Part shown: positions 1 through 15,940 of the stretch, piece after piece
How positions within the stretch are numbered: the stretch's first letter is position 1
Layout of the letters: each line of letters opens with the position of its first letter
Origin: Lutjanus erythropterus
Taxonomy: Eukaryota > Chordata > Actinopteri > Lutjaniformes > Lutjanidae
Assembly: GCA_020091685.1 (NCBI GenBank)
Contig: CM034591.1
Span: 10,302,833-10,366,832, forward strand
Direction: 5' to 3'
Length of the DNA stretch: 64,000 nt
Notes under the pieces: model-generated
Databases searched by the model: none
Seen by the model: the letters and a program-made list of their open reading frames with translations, nothing else
Told to the model about the DNA's origin: nothing
Program-made: the position numbers and the translations under genes

Positions 1-930
1 GCCTCCTAGCTAATCAGCTAACTGTCAGACAAATATCTTCCTGTTCCCATTCAAACCCTGCTGAATCAACCAATGATATTCAGCGGAGCTTCTTCTTCGT
101 CTTTTATTTTAATGGCACGATGCGTTTAAGTGTGTACGATTTCATTACTGCCAACCACTGCAGAAAGTAAGTAAATACTAATTTTTACACCTTGGCCGGC
201 CTAATGACGGTATTATAAATTATTTCTAAAACCGATCATGTTTATCCTGATTGTTTTTTAGGTAACAAACTGTCCAAAGTCCAATAACTAGTTAAATAGA
301 AAGAAAGAGTATTTAACATACTCATCAATCACTTAACAAAATAAGGATGCAAGCTGGCCAAAAATAAATAACAAATATAACATAATTATAATAATGTAAT
401 AATATGTTTTCCTTCTTTTAGGTTGGTTTGTCAAAGTACTTTGAAACGGCAAATATTGAGGACAATTATACAACAAATGTATCTAAACACAGGCATGTAC
501 AGTATAATTACAGTATTTATAACTTGTACTATTTATAATAAAATAGTATGAGATTGTTGGGTAAGAGTACAGATAATATTTATGATAAGAATGATTAATA
601 ATAATAAAAAAAAAACTACATTTGTAGTTATAGGTCTGAAATTGAAGTAAGTGTCATAACTTAATCATATATTATTCTGGGCTACGCTTTTATAGAAGAT
701 TGTATCATAGTACTCTACACAATCTACAACATACGTTGCGGTAATACAATACTAAACATGGGTACTTTATTTGTAATTGTGACTATTAGTCTTGTACAGT
801 TTATTTTTATTTCATATCCTTCTAGTTGTTTATTTTACTATTTTACTTTAATATATGATGCGTCGAAGCTCTTTACTGAAGGCGTTCAATCAAATTGTGT
901 ATGCACGAGTTTTCACGAGGTATTTTCCGT
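1..930. other. AT-rich upstream DNA, no gene seen
   Basis: Stop-rich AT sequence with TAATAA-like tracts around 370-620. I see no coding exon, RNA gene or clear transposon terminus. Confidence 0.6.
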
Positions 931-990
931 AAAAAAAAAAAAAAAAAGAAAGAGAGGAAGAGAGGAAGAAAGAAAGAAAGAAAGAAAAAG
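931..990. repeat. A-run and GAAA/GGAA purine microsatellite
   Basis: A run of A followed by imperfect GAAA and GGAA units, all purine on the + strand. The Lys/Arg-rich ORF across it is a low-complexity artefact. Confidence 0.8.
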
Positions 991-1014
991 TATTTCCCGC
1001 TTCTGTCACTGAAG

Positions 1015-1090
1015 TGGACGCGATAATACAGAATGTTCGCTCCTCCCACCGGTAGGTGGCGCTGCTGAGCAGCTTCTTCTCCTCCACAGG
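1015..1090 (+). promoter_or_regulatory. psma4: Candidate psma4 core promoter with a CTCF-like core
   Basis: This is the only GC-richer stretch upstream of exon 1 and it lacks a TATA box. CCGGTAGGTGGCGCTG at 1049-1064 agrees with the published CTCF core CCASYAGRKGGCRS at 13 of 14 positions. CTCF sites beside housekeeping promoters are common; binding here is inference. Confidence 0.45.
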
Positions 1091-1185
1091 ATCCCGGTGT
1101 GTGAGTGAGGAAACATTAAACTGAAAGTAGTGGAGCTTTCAGTCAGTCTGTGGAAAACTACGCAACTTACACCCTTTCATTGAAG
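1088..1185 (+). other. psma4: psma4 exon 1, 5'UTR (approximate 5' end)
   Basis: A non-coding segment ends at a good donor, GAAG|GTAATA (GT at 1186), and the next acceptor is at 1630-1631. The transcription start is not determined by sequence; it is placed just after the GC-richer stretch around 1040-1090. No ATG lies in frame with the main CDS in this exon. Confidence 0.6.
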
Positions 1186-1631
1186 GTAATATATTAATAC
1201 TTTACCTTTTTACTACAGTATTGTTTTATTCCACAACAATTTTAGAGTCTAAGTACAGTTTGACTCTGTCCAGTCAGAGGACTTTCTTCATTATGAACGA
1301 GCTAGCTAGCATGCTAATGGAACTAGCATGCTCGGATATTGCAGATTCATTCTGTTCAGCAGCAGTTAGCTTAGCTTAGCTAGCTGTCATGTACTCAGGC
1401 TTAGAGAAAAGTGGCTTGTAAACTACACATATAGTTGTTGTGAGATAACTTGTGTGCAAACAGTTTATCAGAGACTTGCTTAACAGTTTATATTCGTCAA
1501 GTTGTAGTGGAGGCGATATTAACTTCTGTATCTAACTTATTAAGTTAACACTATAGCATCAGTACACACAGGTTGAAAGGTTTGGTTTCTGTTGGTTGTC
1601 CCATCATCTTATAACTTGTTGTATTTTGCAG

Positions 1632-1654
1632 GACAGTTTCAGTGACGAGAAAAA

Positions 1655-1657
<3 letters not shown>
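1632..1657 (+). CDS. psma4: psma4 exon 2: last 5'UTR bases plus the ATG only
   Basis: The acceptor is TTTTGCAG and the donor is ATG|GTAGGT. The exon is 26 nt, and its only coding content is the initiator Met at 1655-1657. The start context AAAAATGG is adequate, with A at -3. This start gives the exact family N-terminus MSRRYDSR after joining exon 3. Confidence 0.93.
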
Positions 1658-5118
<3,461 letters not shown>

Positions 5119-5173
5119 GCAAAATCTTTTTTTTTCCCCTCATGTCACCAAATCCTGTTGTTTTGTCTTTTAC

Positions 5174-5228
5174 ATTAAAAGTTTGGAAACTGATAGATGT
5201 GTTGTCCGTATCCTTGACACAAAATAAA
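5174..5228 (+). terminator. psma4: psma4 polyadenylation signals
   Basis: ATTAAA at 5174-5179 and AATAAA at 5223-5228 lie 56 and 105 nt after the stop codon. Either could define a short 3'UTR; the canonical AATAAA is the stronger candidate. Confidence 0.65.
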
Positions 5229-5229
5229 G

Positions 5230-7870
5230 GGGCATATTTTTATTTACCCATCTTCTAAACAACTTTTACACATCTCAAGAAAATAAAAGGTAGTGGAAAA
5301 ATTATATTCACAGACTAAACTCAGTGGATAAAAATGGGGTGGTAAATATATTCATTGTATATTTTATGCAATTAAACAAGCCTCCAAAATATTTTTTTCC
5401 CAGCCTACAAGTTTAAGATCAATACTTAAAAGTAGGTTTTAAAGCATGCTATCTAAAAAGCTGTGGCTGCTTGTGAAGACTTGTTTTTGCTGGATGTATA
5501 ATGGGTGTACTTGCTATTTTTGCCACATGATGGAGCTGTCAGTCCTTCACAGAGGGGCGTGTTGGGTAAATCTATAAGAGCAAGGTCTGTGTTGTTTGTT
5601 TTTCTAATTGCATATTTTTTCTCAATGCATTTCTAAAATAACTTAAAATTCAAAAAAGCATATTTCCTGATAAATCTGAATTCAACCTCCAGTCCTATTA
5701 GAATCAATTGATTGTAATGCTGTATTTTCAGATGTTATAACCGCACAGCAAATGCAAATTTTACATAATAAACTGAGTACTTCTTACACCAAAGCAAGTT
5801 TAAGGAATTACATTTATTATAAGTAATAAACAATCAAACACCAAAATCTCAGACAGAAGAACAGAAGCAGGTGAAAGCAGGTGAATAGTCTGTACAGGAA
5901 CTTGGTCAAAGCTCTACTGATCTACTGTTTTAGTGTTGCTTAATACCTTAGTTTTACATCTAAATATTAAACATTTTTTAAAATATAAGCAAAATTTCCA
6001 GACAAAAACGAAAAAAAAAATACTGCATACAATATATACGTTTGGTCATGGCATAAATCAGTCTGAAGCATTTCCAAGAAAGGAAAATAAAATGATTTAC
6101 TGCATGTTTGATATAACTTTATGTAGTGTGACCAGATGAAACCAGTTTTCCGTAACACTGAGCTTCTTAGTCAGTTGGCATCACATCCTTCAGTCTTTGA
6201 TCTCTGCTCAAGTCCCTTTTATTAAGTGCTGTTTGTTCGACTCACCACTGGATGGCGATAGTGTTCACTGATTAATATCATGAGGTTAATGTCCTTCTGT
6301 GCTTGTCAGTATTCTTGAAGAATCATAACTTTGGTCTTTAATGAAGGTTTTAAATTATTAATTATGAAAAGTAGAAACTATATTTTTGTTTATAGTTACA
6401 ATGAACAAGAAATTCTGAACAACACAGCTGGTCAGTGCCAAGAACATGCAGACTTAATGTAGAGATAAAAACACAACAACTGCCATATTTTATCACTTAC
6501 ATTAAATTCCATGTTTGCTGTCTTTTTTTAAACTGCGTACAGTAGTGGTAAAATGATGTCATAACATTTTGCATATTCATTCGGCGTTGTTGAGCTGTGA
6601 TTTAAATGTCATTTGGTGAATTTTGTTGAGTCAAAGAGCAGGTGGTGAATGTGACAACAACCGTGTGTCTGTTTAATCTAATGGGTGCTCAGTTACACAC
6701 TATGTAGGTGGTCACGGCTGGATTGAAACCAGCTGTTGTTAATGCTGTAGTACGCAATTTTAATGACACGGCCACCACAAGATAAAGCACGCAAACATTT
6801 ATGCGTAGCTTCTTTTCATCCTGAGATATATTCCTAAAATCTCCCCGCCTTTAGAAGCGTGTGTTGTATTCTGTGACAGTCCAGCAGGGACTCATCGCAA
6901 CCAAATTTCAACTCTGTGTCCTGCCACGATTAACTTTAGGATCTTTACAATTTATTGGCCTTATCCTGAAGACACATTTGTGTTATTCTAGCAGTCATTT
7001 AACCTAAATAAAGATAGAACAGAGAATGCTGATTGGTTGATATGCAACATTGCAGCATAAGCTACGTTTTATTAATTATTTGTATCAATTACCCTCACTA
7101 GTAAATTAAATCTACTGATTATTATTATTTAATTTATTTAGTTGACTGTTCAGTTATTTCATCTCCCTACATAATCTTCACTGAAAGCCTTTTCCACATC
7201 AACAGGAAAATTATTTTGGATGAAAAAATAGTAAATCCTTTTTTTTTTCTTTTTTTTGTGTCACCAGCTTGTTGAGTCCAAATACATGAGTCGATTTGTG
7301 AAAGCCGACACATTCCCAGAAACAAAGCCGTGGACATGACCTCAGTGTCCTCAATGGTGGCTTTCACAATACACAAAAGCACTCTTTCCTGAATACAAGT
7401 ATTTTCACTCTCTGTATTCAGTATTTACAATGCCACTGCTCGGAACACTATACTTATACTTGATATTTGATTTATATTTAATTGTAGCATTAATGCATTT
7501 ATTAAAGTGGTAAAACCAGTCTCTGATCTGAAAATAATGGTGATTCATCATGTGGTAATACATAAACACAAAGGTTGAATTGAATAAAATATTGCTGAAT
7601 AACGAATTAAATAGTAGAGTAACAAGGAAACTAGGTAGTTAGATTTACAAAAGTTAAGACGATCTCACTGTCAATTTAATGCTGGTTACATTATCTCTCA
7701 TGCCAGAGACAAATAAGCCTCTTCCATAAAGGATCAACATAGGAATTATAAGACAGTATACTAATATTAATATAGTAAACATATACACACAAACCGTAAG
7801 AGTAAAAGTACGAGGAGTAAATAGTAACTTACAACAGTTAGCCCAACAGTAGATTAACACTTAGATATTA
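5230..7870. other. Intergenic DNA after psma4, no gene seen
   Basis: AT-rich sequence with only short chance ORFs. CCACTGGATGGCGA at 6245-6258 matches 12 of 14 positions of the CTCF core and is weak. I recognise nothing else. Confidence 0.55.
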
Positions 7871-8059
7871 AAACTGTGTTTCTACCCAAAGTACCAATTT
7901 TTAGTCCCAGGAACTCATTTTCAAGGAACTAAAAGATCTGGCAAATTTGTCTGCTGACCTATGAAAAAATGACGGCTGTTTTCACACACAATTTTTTACA
8001 CCAACATTTATTGTTGTTTGCCCACCTGCCCACCTGTCAGATAAACTGTGCCGGTTGTG

Positions 8060-8073
8060 GTTGCCATAGCAAC
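8060..8073. promoter_or_regulatory. RFX X-box-like palindrome, copy 1
   Basis: GTTGCCATAGCAAC matches the RFX-family consensus GTNRCC-N2-RGYAAC in both half sites. Function is inference; it sits in duplicated, possibly repeat-derived, DNA. Confidence 0.45.
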
Positions 8074-8486
8074 ACAAATGTCAACTGTTACCAGCTGCTG
8101 GTGGCAGGATGTCTGCCACATAAACAAACTAATACTGACAAAAATTGTTAAAGCAAGTTTTCTTGCCATGTTTTTATTAATAGACTGTATTTTAAAATAC
8201 ATAACAGTTAGACAAACAGTAAATTAACAGTTAGCTCATTAGAATGTTGTATTAACAACACGTTAGCCTCACACAGCTAGTCAGCTTGCTTGGGTTGCAT
8301 TAAACTGACTGCAGGGAAAATAAACTGTCAAATCAACAATCACAAAACAGTGCTAATATAAGAAGAACCTACAGATTAACCGTCAACAAGCAGATTTTAA
8401 AAAATGGCTGTAAATATTTGCTTGGTCACAGATTGGACAAAGTGGTGGATGCAACAGTGTCAGTTAGCTAAACTGTACCAGTAGTG

Positions 8487-8500
8487 GTTGCCATAGCAAC
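8487..8500. promoter_or_regulatory. RFX X-box-like palindrome, copy 2
   Basis: Same 14-bp palindrome as copy 1, identical in sequence although the flanks have diverged. Confidence 0.45.
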
Positions 8501-8619
8501 AGAATGTTCTGAACTAATAATGATTTTTTTTTAAAGCACTCTTTTTCCAGCCACGTTTCTATTAGTGGACTTTGTAAGTGACGTTGACCCATTAAATACT
8601 AAAATATTTGAGCCCCATC

Positions 8620-10620
8620 CAAGATGAAGACTTGGCCGGCCTCCTGAAAACGAAAACTTCTTTTCATTTGACGTCAATCTTTCGTTTAGGATCTTACATG
8701 GACTTAAACTGTAAATCAACAGCACTAATTCATTTAAAGGGCAGACACGGTGAGGTCATGGTGTTCACATGAGCTCTCACAGCGTTGAGTGGGAGGATCT
8801 TGGCATCTGAATGAGAGGAGCTGCTCGCAGGCCTTCACTCCTGAGGCTGAAACAGAGATGTCCAGTCCACTTACCTCCCCCCTGTCCAGTTTCTCTGAAT
8901 CTGGCACAGCGGGGATGCCGTAAGAATTTAATTTCCGTGTCCGAAACCTCATATCGACACGCTTGAACACAACATTTCCTCTTGAGTATCTCTTTTTCAT
9001 GCTCCTTCAGAACAACACAGTCATATCGGGATACTCTGGACTAGAGGCCCACCACTGTCCACGGTGATGAAGCAGACGGGGAGAGCAGGGCAATCTGTTG
9101 CAGTGTAAACACAGGCCCAGAAAAGCACTGGAATGTCTCTGCAGTGGGAGCTGGAGTACGAGGTCAGCTCGAGGCCAAGGCAGGTGGTATACATCAGAAT
9201 CGAGGCTGACATCTCAGCATTAACTTATCCAAACAAGAGGCAGGCGGTATGTTAGCACTGGAGGAGGAGCAGGATGAGGAGGAGGAGGAGGAGGAGATAG
9301 AGGAGGAAGGAAGAGTGAGGAGAGAGACAAGGGCGGGGGGGTGGTATGAGGGGCTGAAGCAGACAGGAACGAGGGGGAGTGTCCCTCCTACAATGCAATC
9401 ATCTTCCCATCTCTCCCTCAGTCCCAGAGGAGAAAAACACCAGTTAGCGTACGAGGCTAAACATGACATGAGACTTGCTGCCATTTGAAAGTCTTTGATC
9501 TTGATCCTGTAACTGATCTGGAGAGTTGTAGCCACGAATCACTGGCAGCAAGTCCAAGACGGTGTAGAGAACAGGAGCCCGAGAGCACGCTGAACTCCGG
9601 CCAGTACAGAAAACTCATTTTCATTTGACGTCAGTCTTCCTCATTAACTAATTAACTTTTGCAGGTTTGTTGCGATTGTTGCGCTCTAAAATGCCTGATT
9701 TCACAGCAACTTTTTTTTTTAATTGATGCATGTTGTGATGTTTTTAGCCGTCTTTTGCAAGCAAGTAAAAACTGCAAAAAAAAAAAGTTGCACCTCGTTT
9801 CAGGGAGAACAAAACCACGCTCTGATCTGAGTGTTCTAAGTAACCATGCACAGAGCATTGATAACTGTCTTTTCAGTACCCATGACAAAATAAAATACAA
9901 CATACAGAAAAATAGTAAAATAGTACATGCATGACATTTGCACAGGGAACTGCTATGACTGGAACACAGTGAGGCTACAGTGATTGGTCAGATTTGCAGA
10001 AAAGTTGCAGTGATTGGACGAAATTGCAAGGTTGTGCAGAATTCTTGGAGATTGGTTGAATTTGCATGGAGGGAATGACTAGTGCTGCTGCTAAATGTGT
10101 TTACTTACTGTGTACTTAATGTTTTATTGATGCAGTACTGGGCCTCAGCATCTGTCATCCTGGACTAGTGGCTGTGAAGGTCTACTTTAATTTAGTCATC
10201 AGTTTCTTTGATATCTGCCCACAGTTGAACGTAGGGGTGCGACAGCAACCCCCATATCGACAGCTTCGCTTTACTGCACCACACCACTGCAGCCCACTTG
10301 ATTTTGGAACAGCCCATCTGATTTGTCGGTGGCTGCAAAATTGTAAACAGGCTACATGACTCCGGTGTCAAACATAGACTCAGGATACAGGGAAGACTGA
10401 CCTGTGAACACATTTATTTCTCAACTGATTTCCATTATATTGTTCTAACTGTTATATTCAAGGGTTCCTAATTTACTTACTTGTCTCTATTAGACAGCAG
10501 ACAGTACAGAGTAGGGCTGTCAGATTTTCACTACATGTCCGATCTGCAAACATAGACGAGGCAGGATTTATGACCTGACCATGACCTCACATGGGGGAGA
10601 TGTTATGGCTTCACTTTAGG
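8620..10620. other. Intergenic DNA with a GAG-rich tract, no gene seen
   Basis: GGAGGAGGAGGAGGAGATAG-type purine sequence at about 9255-9345 produces poly-Glu and poly-Ser ORFs on the two strands. The rest, including the repeated phrase CTTTTCATTTGACGTCARTCTT near 8660 and 9620, has no recognisable gene. The shared phrase hints at another dispersed repeat. Confidence 0.45.
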
Positions 10621-10634
10621 GGAGCTCTCATGTT

Positions 10635-10805
10635 TTTTTAAATGTATTTTTGGGCCTTTTTTTATGGGTTTATTGATAGTATGACAGGAAGACCGGACCG
10701 AGAGCGGGGGGGCGACAAGCAGCAAAGGGCTGCAAGCTGGAATCGACCCCACAGCCCCTGCAGAGGATCTACCGCCTCAGCACATGGGGTGCACACACCC
10801 CAGGG
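10635..10805. repeat. Fish interspersed repeat fragment (SINE/LINE-tail-like)
   Basis: The order ATGACAGGAAGACCGGACCG, GACAAGCAGCAAAGGGCTGC, GCTGGAATCGACCCC and CAGCACATGGGGTGC is characteristic of a very common fish retroposed repeat. The GGAATCGACCCC piece is B-box-like but no tRNA cloverleaf surrounds it. Confidence 0.55.
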
Positions 10806-12585
10806 GAGCTCTCATGTTGTCCATCTTTATATATGTCAGTGGTCTGAACAGAGATGTAGCCTTATATGTGGAAAAGCAACAACCTAGCGGAAATACTCAA
10901 GAAAAGCCTGGGTCCAGACCTTCAAATCCGCCCATTCCAGTGAGCTGGCTGTTTCTCTATATATGAATATGAAAATGAAGTGAAACAAGTTGACAATTCA
11001 GTTTTATATCAGGCTGGAAACATGCCTGTACTGTGTAATGTATCTACTGTACAGTAAATGCAACATTTGCCACAACTTTGCATTGCAGTGCCCCAGCCCT
11101 AAGTAAAAATGTGATACTACCCCCCCAAAAACAGATCAGATTTAAATCAGTTTTAAAAGTTTCATGTCCACTACAAAGACCAGATGTGAAGGGAAAAGCA
11201 GACGCGTAGAAGCCTTGATTTTAGAGACTCACTCAGCTACTGAACTGGACCTAATAAACATTTCTGGATCAGTTGAATCAAACGTGTGGGGTTTTGGCTC
11301 CAAAGTCAGTGTGAAGTCAGTGGTTCACTGGGCAATAATGCCAATGAGAAATAATGTCAGTCTTTATTATCCCTGAAACAGTACAATAACAATCCCACTA
11401 GTCTGAACGACCATCTGAAATCCATCCACGCTGAGCTTATATTGATAACAGCCATAATTACAGACCTGTGGCTGCTGATATTATCAAAAGTTACACATGG
11501 GATGCCAAGAGTAATTTTCTTTTATGAACTATAAAACCCTCGAATCCCTGAAGAAAAAAAAAAGAGTAGAGACATTGTGACCTTGGTGTCCTGACCAGCA
11601 ACACCTGCAGTCAGACTGCAGTACATGTGGACAGAGCAAGAGGACGTCTCGATTCAACGTTACTTCTCTTTACTGACTGCACCACTTACCATCAGGGTCC
11701 TATTTAAAGCAGAGGCCACGCACTGGTGTGTGAAATCCTGACCTTACCGGGAATCGGGACTTAAATCATCTTCTCATCCATGACAGTAATTTTGTGAGCA
11801 GCCTGCAAATCCTTGAGATTACAGACTCATTGCTCAGCACCACATCAAGACGGTTCACCATAAATGGAGCCGAGTTGCAGTAAATAATAATTACAAGCCT
11901 GCTGCTGATATGACCTATTATGGAGAGGTATATGAAGCCGTTGTTGCTGCTGGCACATAATAGCAGGTTTTGTGGTACAGTGCAGTATATTGGCATGGTT
12001 GGATTTTTGGGGCTAAATATTTACATGGCCTTGAAATAATATTATAAAAATCTGTGACTCCAACTTTGGTCAGTTTCCTGTTTTTACTTCAGTTAAAAGA
12101 CTCGTGTAAAATCTCTTACTCACTCTATTGTACAAGCACAAAATAAAAACAAGATCGAGCTGATATAAATTTGTAAAAAAAAAAAAATCAGTGTTTTGTT
12201 GACGTAGTATTCATCCAGCAGCATTGAAAAGACGCACGTCTCAAACAAACACCATACAGGCAGTTTGTTATGATTGTCTGTGGCTATTTATTTGAAACTG
12301 TAGACTGTTTAGATGGGCTGTTCTCATCATTTTCACTTGTTGTTTTTGCCATAGTTAAAATGTTCTTGCACACGTGCTGCTGGTCTGTTCCTGCTTTGGA
12401 ACAATGGCCACATGTCACTGCTTTCCTAATAAGGATGTGTGGAAGGGCTCTTTAGTGTGGAGAGGCGACGGAGTTGCAAAAACAGGCGTGGAAAAGTTCA
12501 CAGTTAGGCTCTTAGTCTACATAACTGTTCAACCTCTGTTCAACAATCATCGTGAGATGCTGAGTTATAAACAGGACACAATTTT
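10806..12585. other. Intergenic DNA, no gene seen
   Basis: Only short chance ORFs. TCTTTATTATCCCTG near 11356 resembles a LINE 3' tail phrase but is too short to call. Confidence 0.5.
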
Positions 12586-12589
12586 ACTC

Positions 12590-13885
12590 CCCGTTCACAC
12601 CTGGAGAAAACAATCCTTTAACATTAAAAGGGTAATTGTTGGGAGGTTTTAACAGCACATTTGATATAAAACATCATAGACCTGAAATTAGCTTTTATTA
12701 TTTGCTTCCTTATCTGCGGTTCAGACACAATCATCCCATTTACGCCTGGAATCAAAGGATCTGTATCTGAATATGTTATCTGGATTATAAACAACCTTAC
12801 CTTTGTGGTTACACCTGGTGTTTTTAATGCATTCTTCTTATCCTAATTGAGATCAGATCTCTGTCCTCCAGGGCAAAACCTGCACGTCAGTAATTTCAGG
12901 TGGCGGCAAATCAGCCCTAGACTGACATAAAAAAATCAGAGTTTTGTGAGTTACTGAGTTCAGGGAAACTTCATAAATGTTTGAAATGCAGACTGTGACA
13001 TTTTCAGTTTTCCCCCTCTTGTAAATTTGGCAAATATACATTCAGTTATCCCTTTCTTTGTATAAAAAATATTGTGTCCATTTGTCATGGTGTGTCGCAA
13101 TACCGACATTTAGGCAGTTATGTGACTGAATAAATGATGCCTTGTTATTTCACAGCTTTGCTTAATATTTGATTCAGATTGTCAGTCGGGGCATTTTTAG
13201 TTATTTATTTCTGTATAGCAGACTGTTACTATTCAATAATATCATTTTTAAATCCAGAAAATAATTTTTAAATTAATGTTTTTTGTCAAATATTGTGTTT
13301 TTTGCAAGTAAACATGTAATAAGCAGGATAATGTACAGAGAGCTTTGTGTCACGGTCCTGCATCACCCTGCTGTGGATTATTTCATCATAATAACCTGCT
13401 CACTGCACATTATCCCTTAACAGCAGATGAGCCGCACAGATGAGTGCAGGGCACACCGTCACACAGTTATTTCGTCCTTTATAGCATTCATTTCTCACCA
13501 TTAGTGCTTTCATTTTTTATGCAGTTTCACTGAATAATGCCTAACTTGGCGCTTTCATGCCACAGAATAGACGTAGAATGAGCAACTAGAGGCGTGTCTC
13601 TTTCAGTCTCCTCGCTCGCTCGCTGTCTAAATTTGACCACCCATTTATGGTAGATAAAAACAAATATCTGTATCAATGTTATGTTGTGTACAGATGGCAG
13701 CATGTTGTTCAGACTGTATTTACATCCTCCTAAGATCCAAACACTGTGCACCACAGACTACCTCCAGATGTGGCCATGCAGATCTGATCACATTCTGATC
13801 ACAACACATTTGCACTTTGTGTTAACATGCAAGTTTCCTTATCTGGATAATGTGTCTGGATAAGGATTGCATTTTTATTCCAAGA
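12590..13885. repeat. Split copy of a dispersed fish repeat
   Basis: The phrases GTTCACACCTGG, TTTACGCCTGGAATC, GTTACACCTGGTGTTTTTAA and TTGAGATCAGATCTCTGTCC (12590-12875), and CTCCAGATGTGGCCATGCAG, ATCTGATCACATTCTGATC and GGATAATGTGTCTGGATAAG (13700-13870), are two parts of one recurrent fish repeat. About 830 bp of other DNA separates them, probably an insertion. Confidence 0.45.
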
Positions 13886-13994
13886 GTAGTAAATGAGGTC
13901 CATATCAACAACACAAATCAGATTCGGAAAAAAAACCCAACAACATAATGAGTGTTTACTTGCATAGTTGTATCCTGGTAACAATCAGGGTTTT

Positions 13995-14410
13995 AAAGTG
14001 CGCTGGTTATGTGTTGTGAATATAAACAGCATATCCTGATTTCAGAAACCTGAATAAGCACCTGATTTTAGATAAAACAGGATATGCTACCTGCAGCATT
14101 CCTGTGGAAACATAATAATGGCTTTCAAACACCAATCCAGTTTTCTGATCACTCCCTGTCATGTGTGCACAAGCAAACAATAAAAGTAAAAGCAGCAGTG
14201 TCCAGACGGCCTGAAGCCAGAAACTAGGTTCATCTTTAACAGCTCAGGTGACACATTCAGTACAGAAATAAGACAGTCCCTGAATGTGGGGTTTAAAAAG
14301 GAAAACACCTACAAGTAGATTATCAGAAACCTTATTGTCCATGTCAACGTGTCCTGACTATGATCCAAACCAGGTCACTATTGCTCATGTAAACATACCT
14401 GAAGCATCAC
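13995..14410. repeat. Dispersed repeat, TTTCTGAAACCAGGATAA type, copy 1
   Basis: It contains AGCATATCCTGATTTCAGAA ACCTGAATAAG and ends with GTGTCCTGACTATGATCC and CTCATGTAAACATACCTG. It is related to the sequence at 32440-32600. Confidence 0.45.
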
Positions 14411-14829
14411 CGTCTGCTTTGACCCAAACAAGTGAACCTCCGGCTCAAAGAGGAAGCGACTAGTTGTTACTGTTTTGCTCAGATAGAACATAACGGCATG
14501 TTGTCTGCAGCCACGACTGATCTGAATACATAAAAGCACTTATTGCTCACATGCTATATGGACTGTAGCATGCTAAGCGAGAGCCACAGCAGAGCTACAA
14601 GTGAATAAGATCAGTTAAGAGCCCTACAGCAACACCTTGATCAGCATTAACAGGAAACAGGCCAAGCATGATGTAAAACTCTGCCTGCACTGTACGGCAT
14701 GGTTTTCCACCTCACCGGCTCAACACAATGTGAGCCAGAAAATAACGTGACAAATACGATGCAACAGAAATATACTTCCTATAAAGTATTTAATATATTA
14801 ACCTACATTTTTTCAGTGCATTGTGGAAT

Positions 14830-15258
14830 GTAACTAATAAACAGTGGTGGCGATCACATCTTTCAAAATGGTAAATAAGTAAAATAGCAAAAAGTCTTTG
14901 CATCAAAATATACTTTTATGAATAAAAGCACTCATTTTGCAAAATAGCTCATTTCAAAATGATGTAATTTTTATGATTGGAGTATAATTAGTGATGCATC
15001 AATGTTTACATCACTTTAATGTTGCAGCTGTTAATGGTAGAGCTAATTTTAATTAATTTATACACTGCACAATAAAATGTCATCTTTAAAATTCATTTAT
15101 ATTTTGTGTTAATACTGTGAATCTACCCAGCTACTACTAAGTACTAAAATACTGGGGGAAAGTGCAATATTGGCTAATAAAATGTAGTGAACTAGAAGTA
15201 TACGGTAGCATAAAATGGAAATACTTGAGTAAATGTACTTAGCTACATTTCACCATGC
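14830..15258. repeat. Dispersed repeat ending in an AGTAAATGTACTTAGYTACATT block
   Basis: The phrases TAGCATAAAATGGAAATACT, TTGAGTAAATGTACTTAGCT and ACATTTCACC form the recognisable end of a repeat seen very often in percomorph genomes. It has no coding capacity. Confidence 0.5.
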
Positions 15259-15360
15259 ATTTCTGGTCTGTACTAACATATAATCTCCTAATATTTCCTT
15301 TAGCATTTACAGCGCATCTGAAATTTGTCTGCGTGTGTTGCTGCAAAACCTGTATGTACC

Positions 15361-15940
15361 TTTCAGCATGAATGGCGCCTGTGAACGACAGTTACCCATG
15401 ATGCCATGGGCTCTAACACACCCCCATACCATAACAAATGCTGGCTTTTGAAGTTAGCGCTGGTAACAGTCTGGATCCTTTCCCAGAGGACATGATGTCC
15501 ATGACTTCTGAAAACAATCTGAAACATGGACGCGTCAGACCGCAGCGCACTTTTTGACCTCTCTGAATTTTTTGCATCAGTTCATCTCAGATGAGCTCAA
15601 GTCCCAGAGAAGTCTGCAGTGTTTCTGGATGTTGTTGATATATGTCTTTCTCTTTGATGGTAGAGTCTTAACTTACATTTGTAGATGCAGCGACAAACTG
15701 AGTTTACTGACAACGGTTTTGTCACAAAGTGCTGACCCTCACCTCACGTTTGTGAACGACTGAGCCTTTCGAGGACGCCCCTTTCATACCCAGTCATGAT
15801 ACTGTTACCTGTTACCAATTAACCCGTTTGCCTGCAGACTGTTCTAAACAGATGTCTTTTTTTAGCATTCAGCAACTTTCCCAGTCTTTTGTTGTCGCTG
15901 TCCCAACTTTTTGAAACATGTTGCAGGCATCGAATTCAGA
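15361..15940 (-). mobile_element. Remnant of a common fish DNA-type repeat
   Basis: Successive phrases (AACAATCTGAAACATGGACG, GATGAGCTCAAGTCCCAGAG, TTTCTGGATGTTGTTGATAT, CATTTGTAGATGCAGCGACA, CAACTTTCCCAGTCTTTTGT, TGAAACATGTTGCAGGCATC) match a widespread fish repeat from memory. It is degenerate with no intact ORF. The family name is not claimed and the strand is tentative. Confidence 0.5.

Larger units (their letters stand above)
7875..8620. repeat. Diverged duplicated segment with twin X-box motifs
   Basis: Two copies of the same sequence lie about 430 bp apart: 8036-8210 and 8466-8600. Shared blocks are AACTGTRCC..TGGTTGCCATAGCAACA, then AAAGCA..CTTTT and CCAYGTTTYTATTARTRGACT. The second copy lacks about 60 bp of the middle. 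The leading part (7880-7960, GTCCCAGGAACT..AAGGAACTAAAAG) resembles a fish DNA-element end. Confidence 0.55.

Noticed and set aside
9194..9535. Poly-Ser and poly-Glu ORFs on opposite strands
   Set aside because: Both arise from the same GAG repeat; no conserved residues.
10740..10805. tRNA-like B-box
   Set aside because: No A-box or cloverleaf; fits a retroposed repeat fragment.
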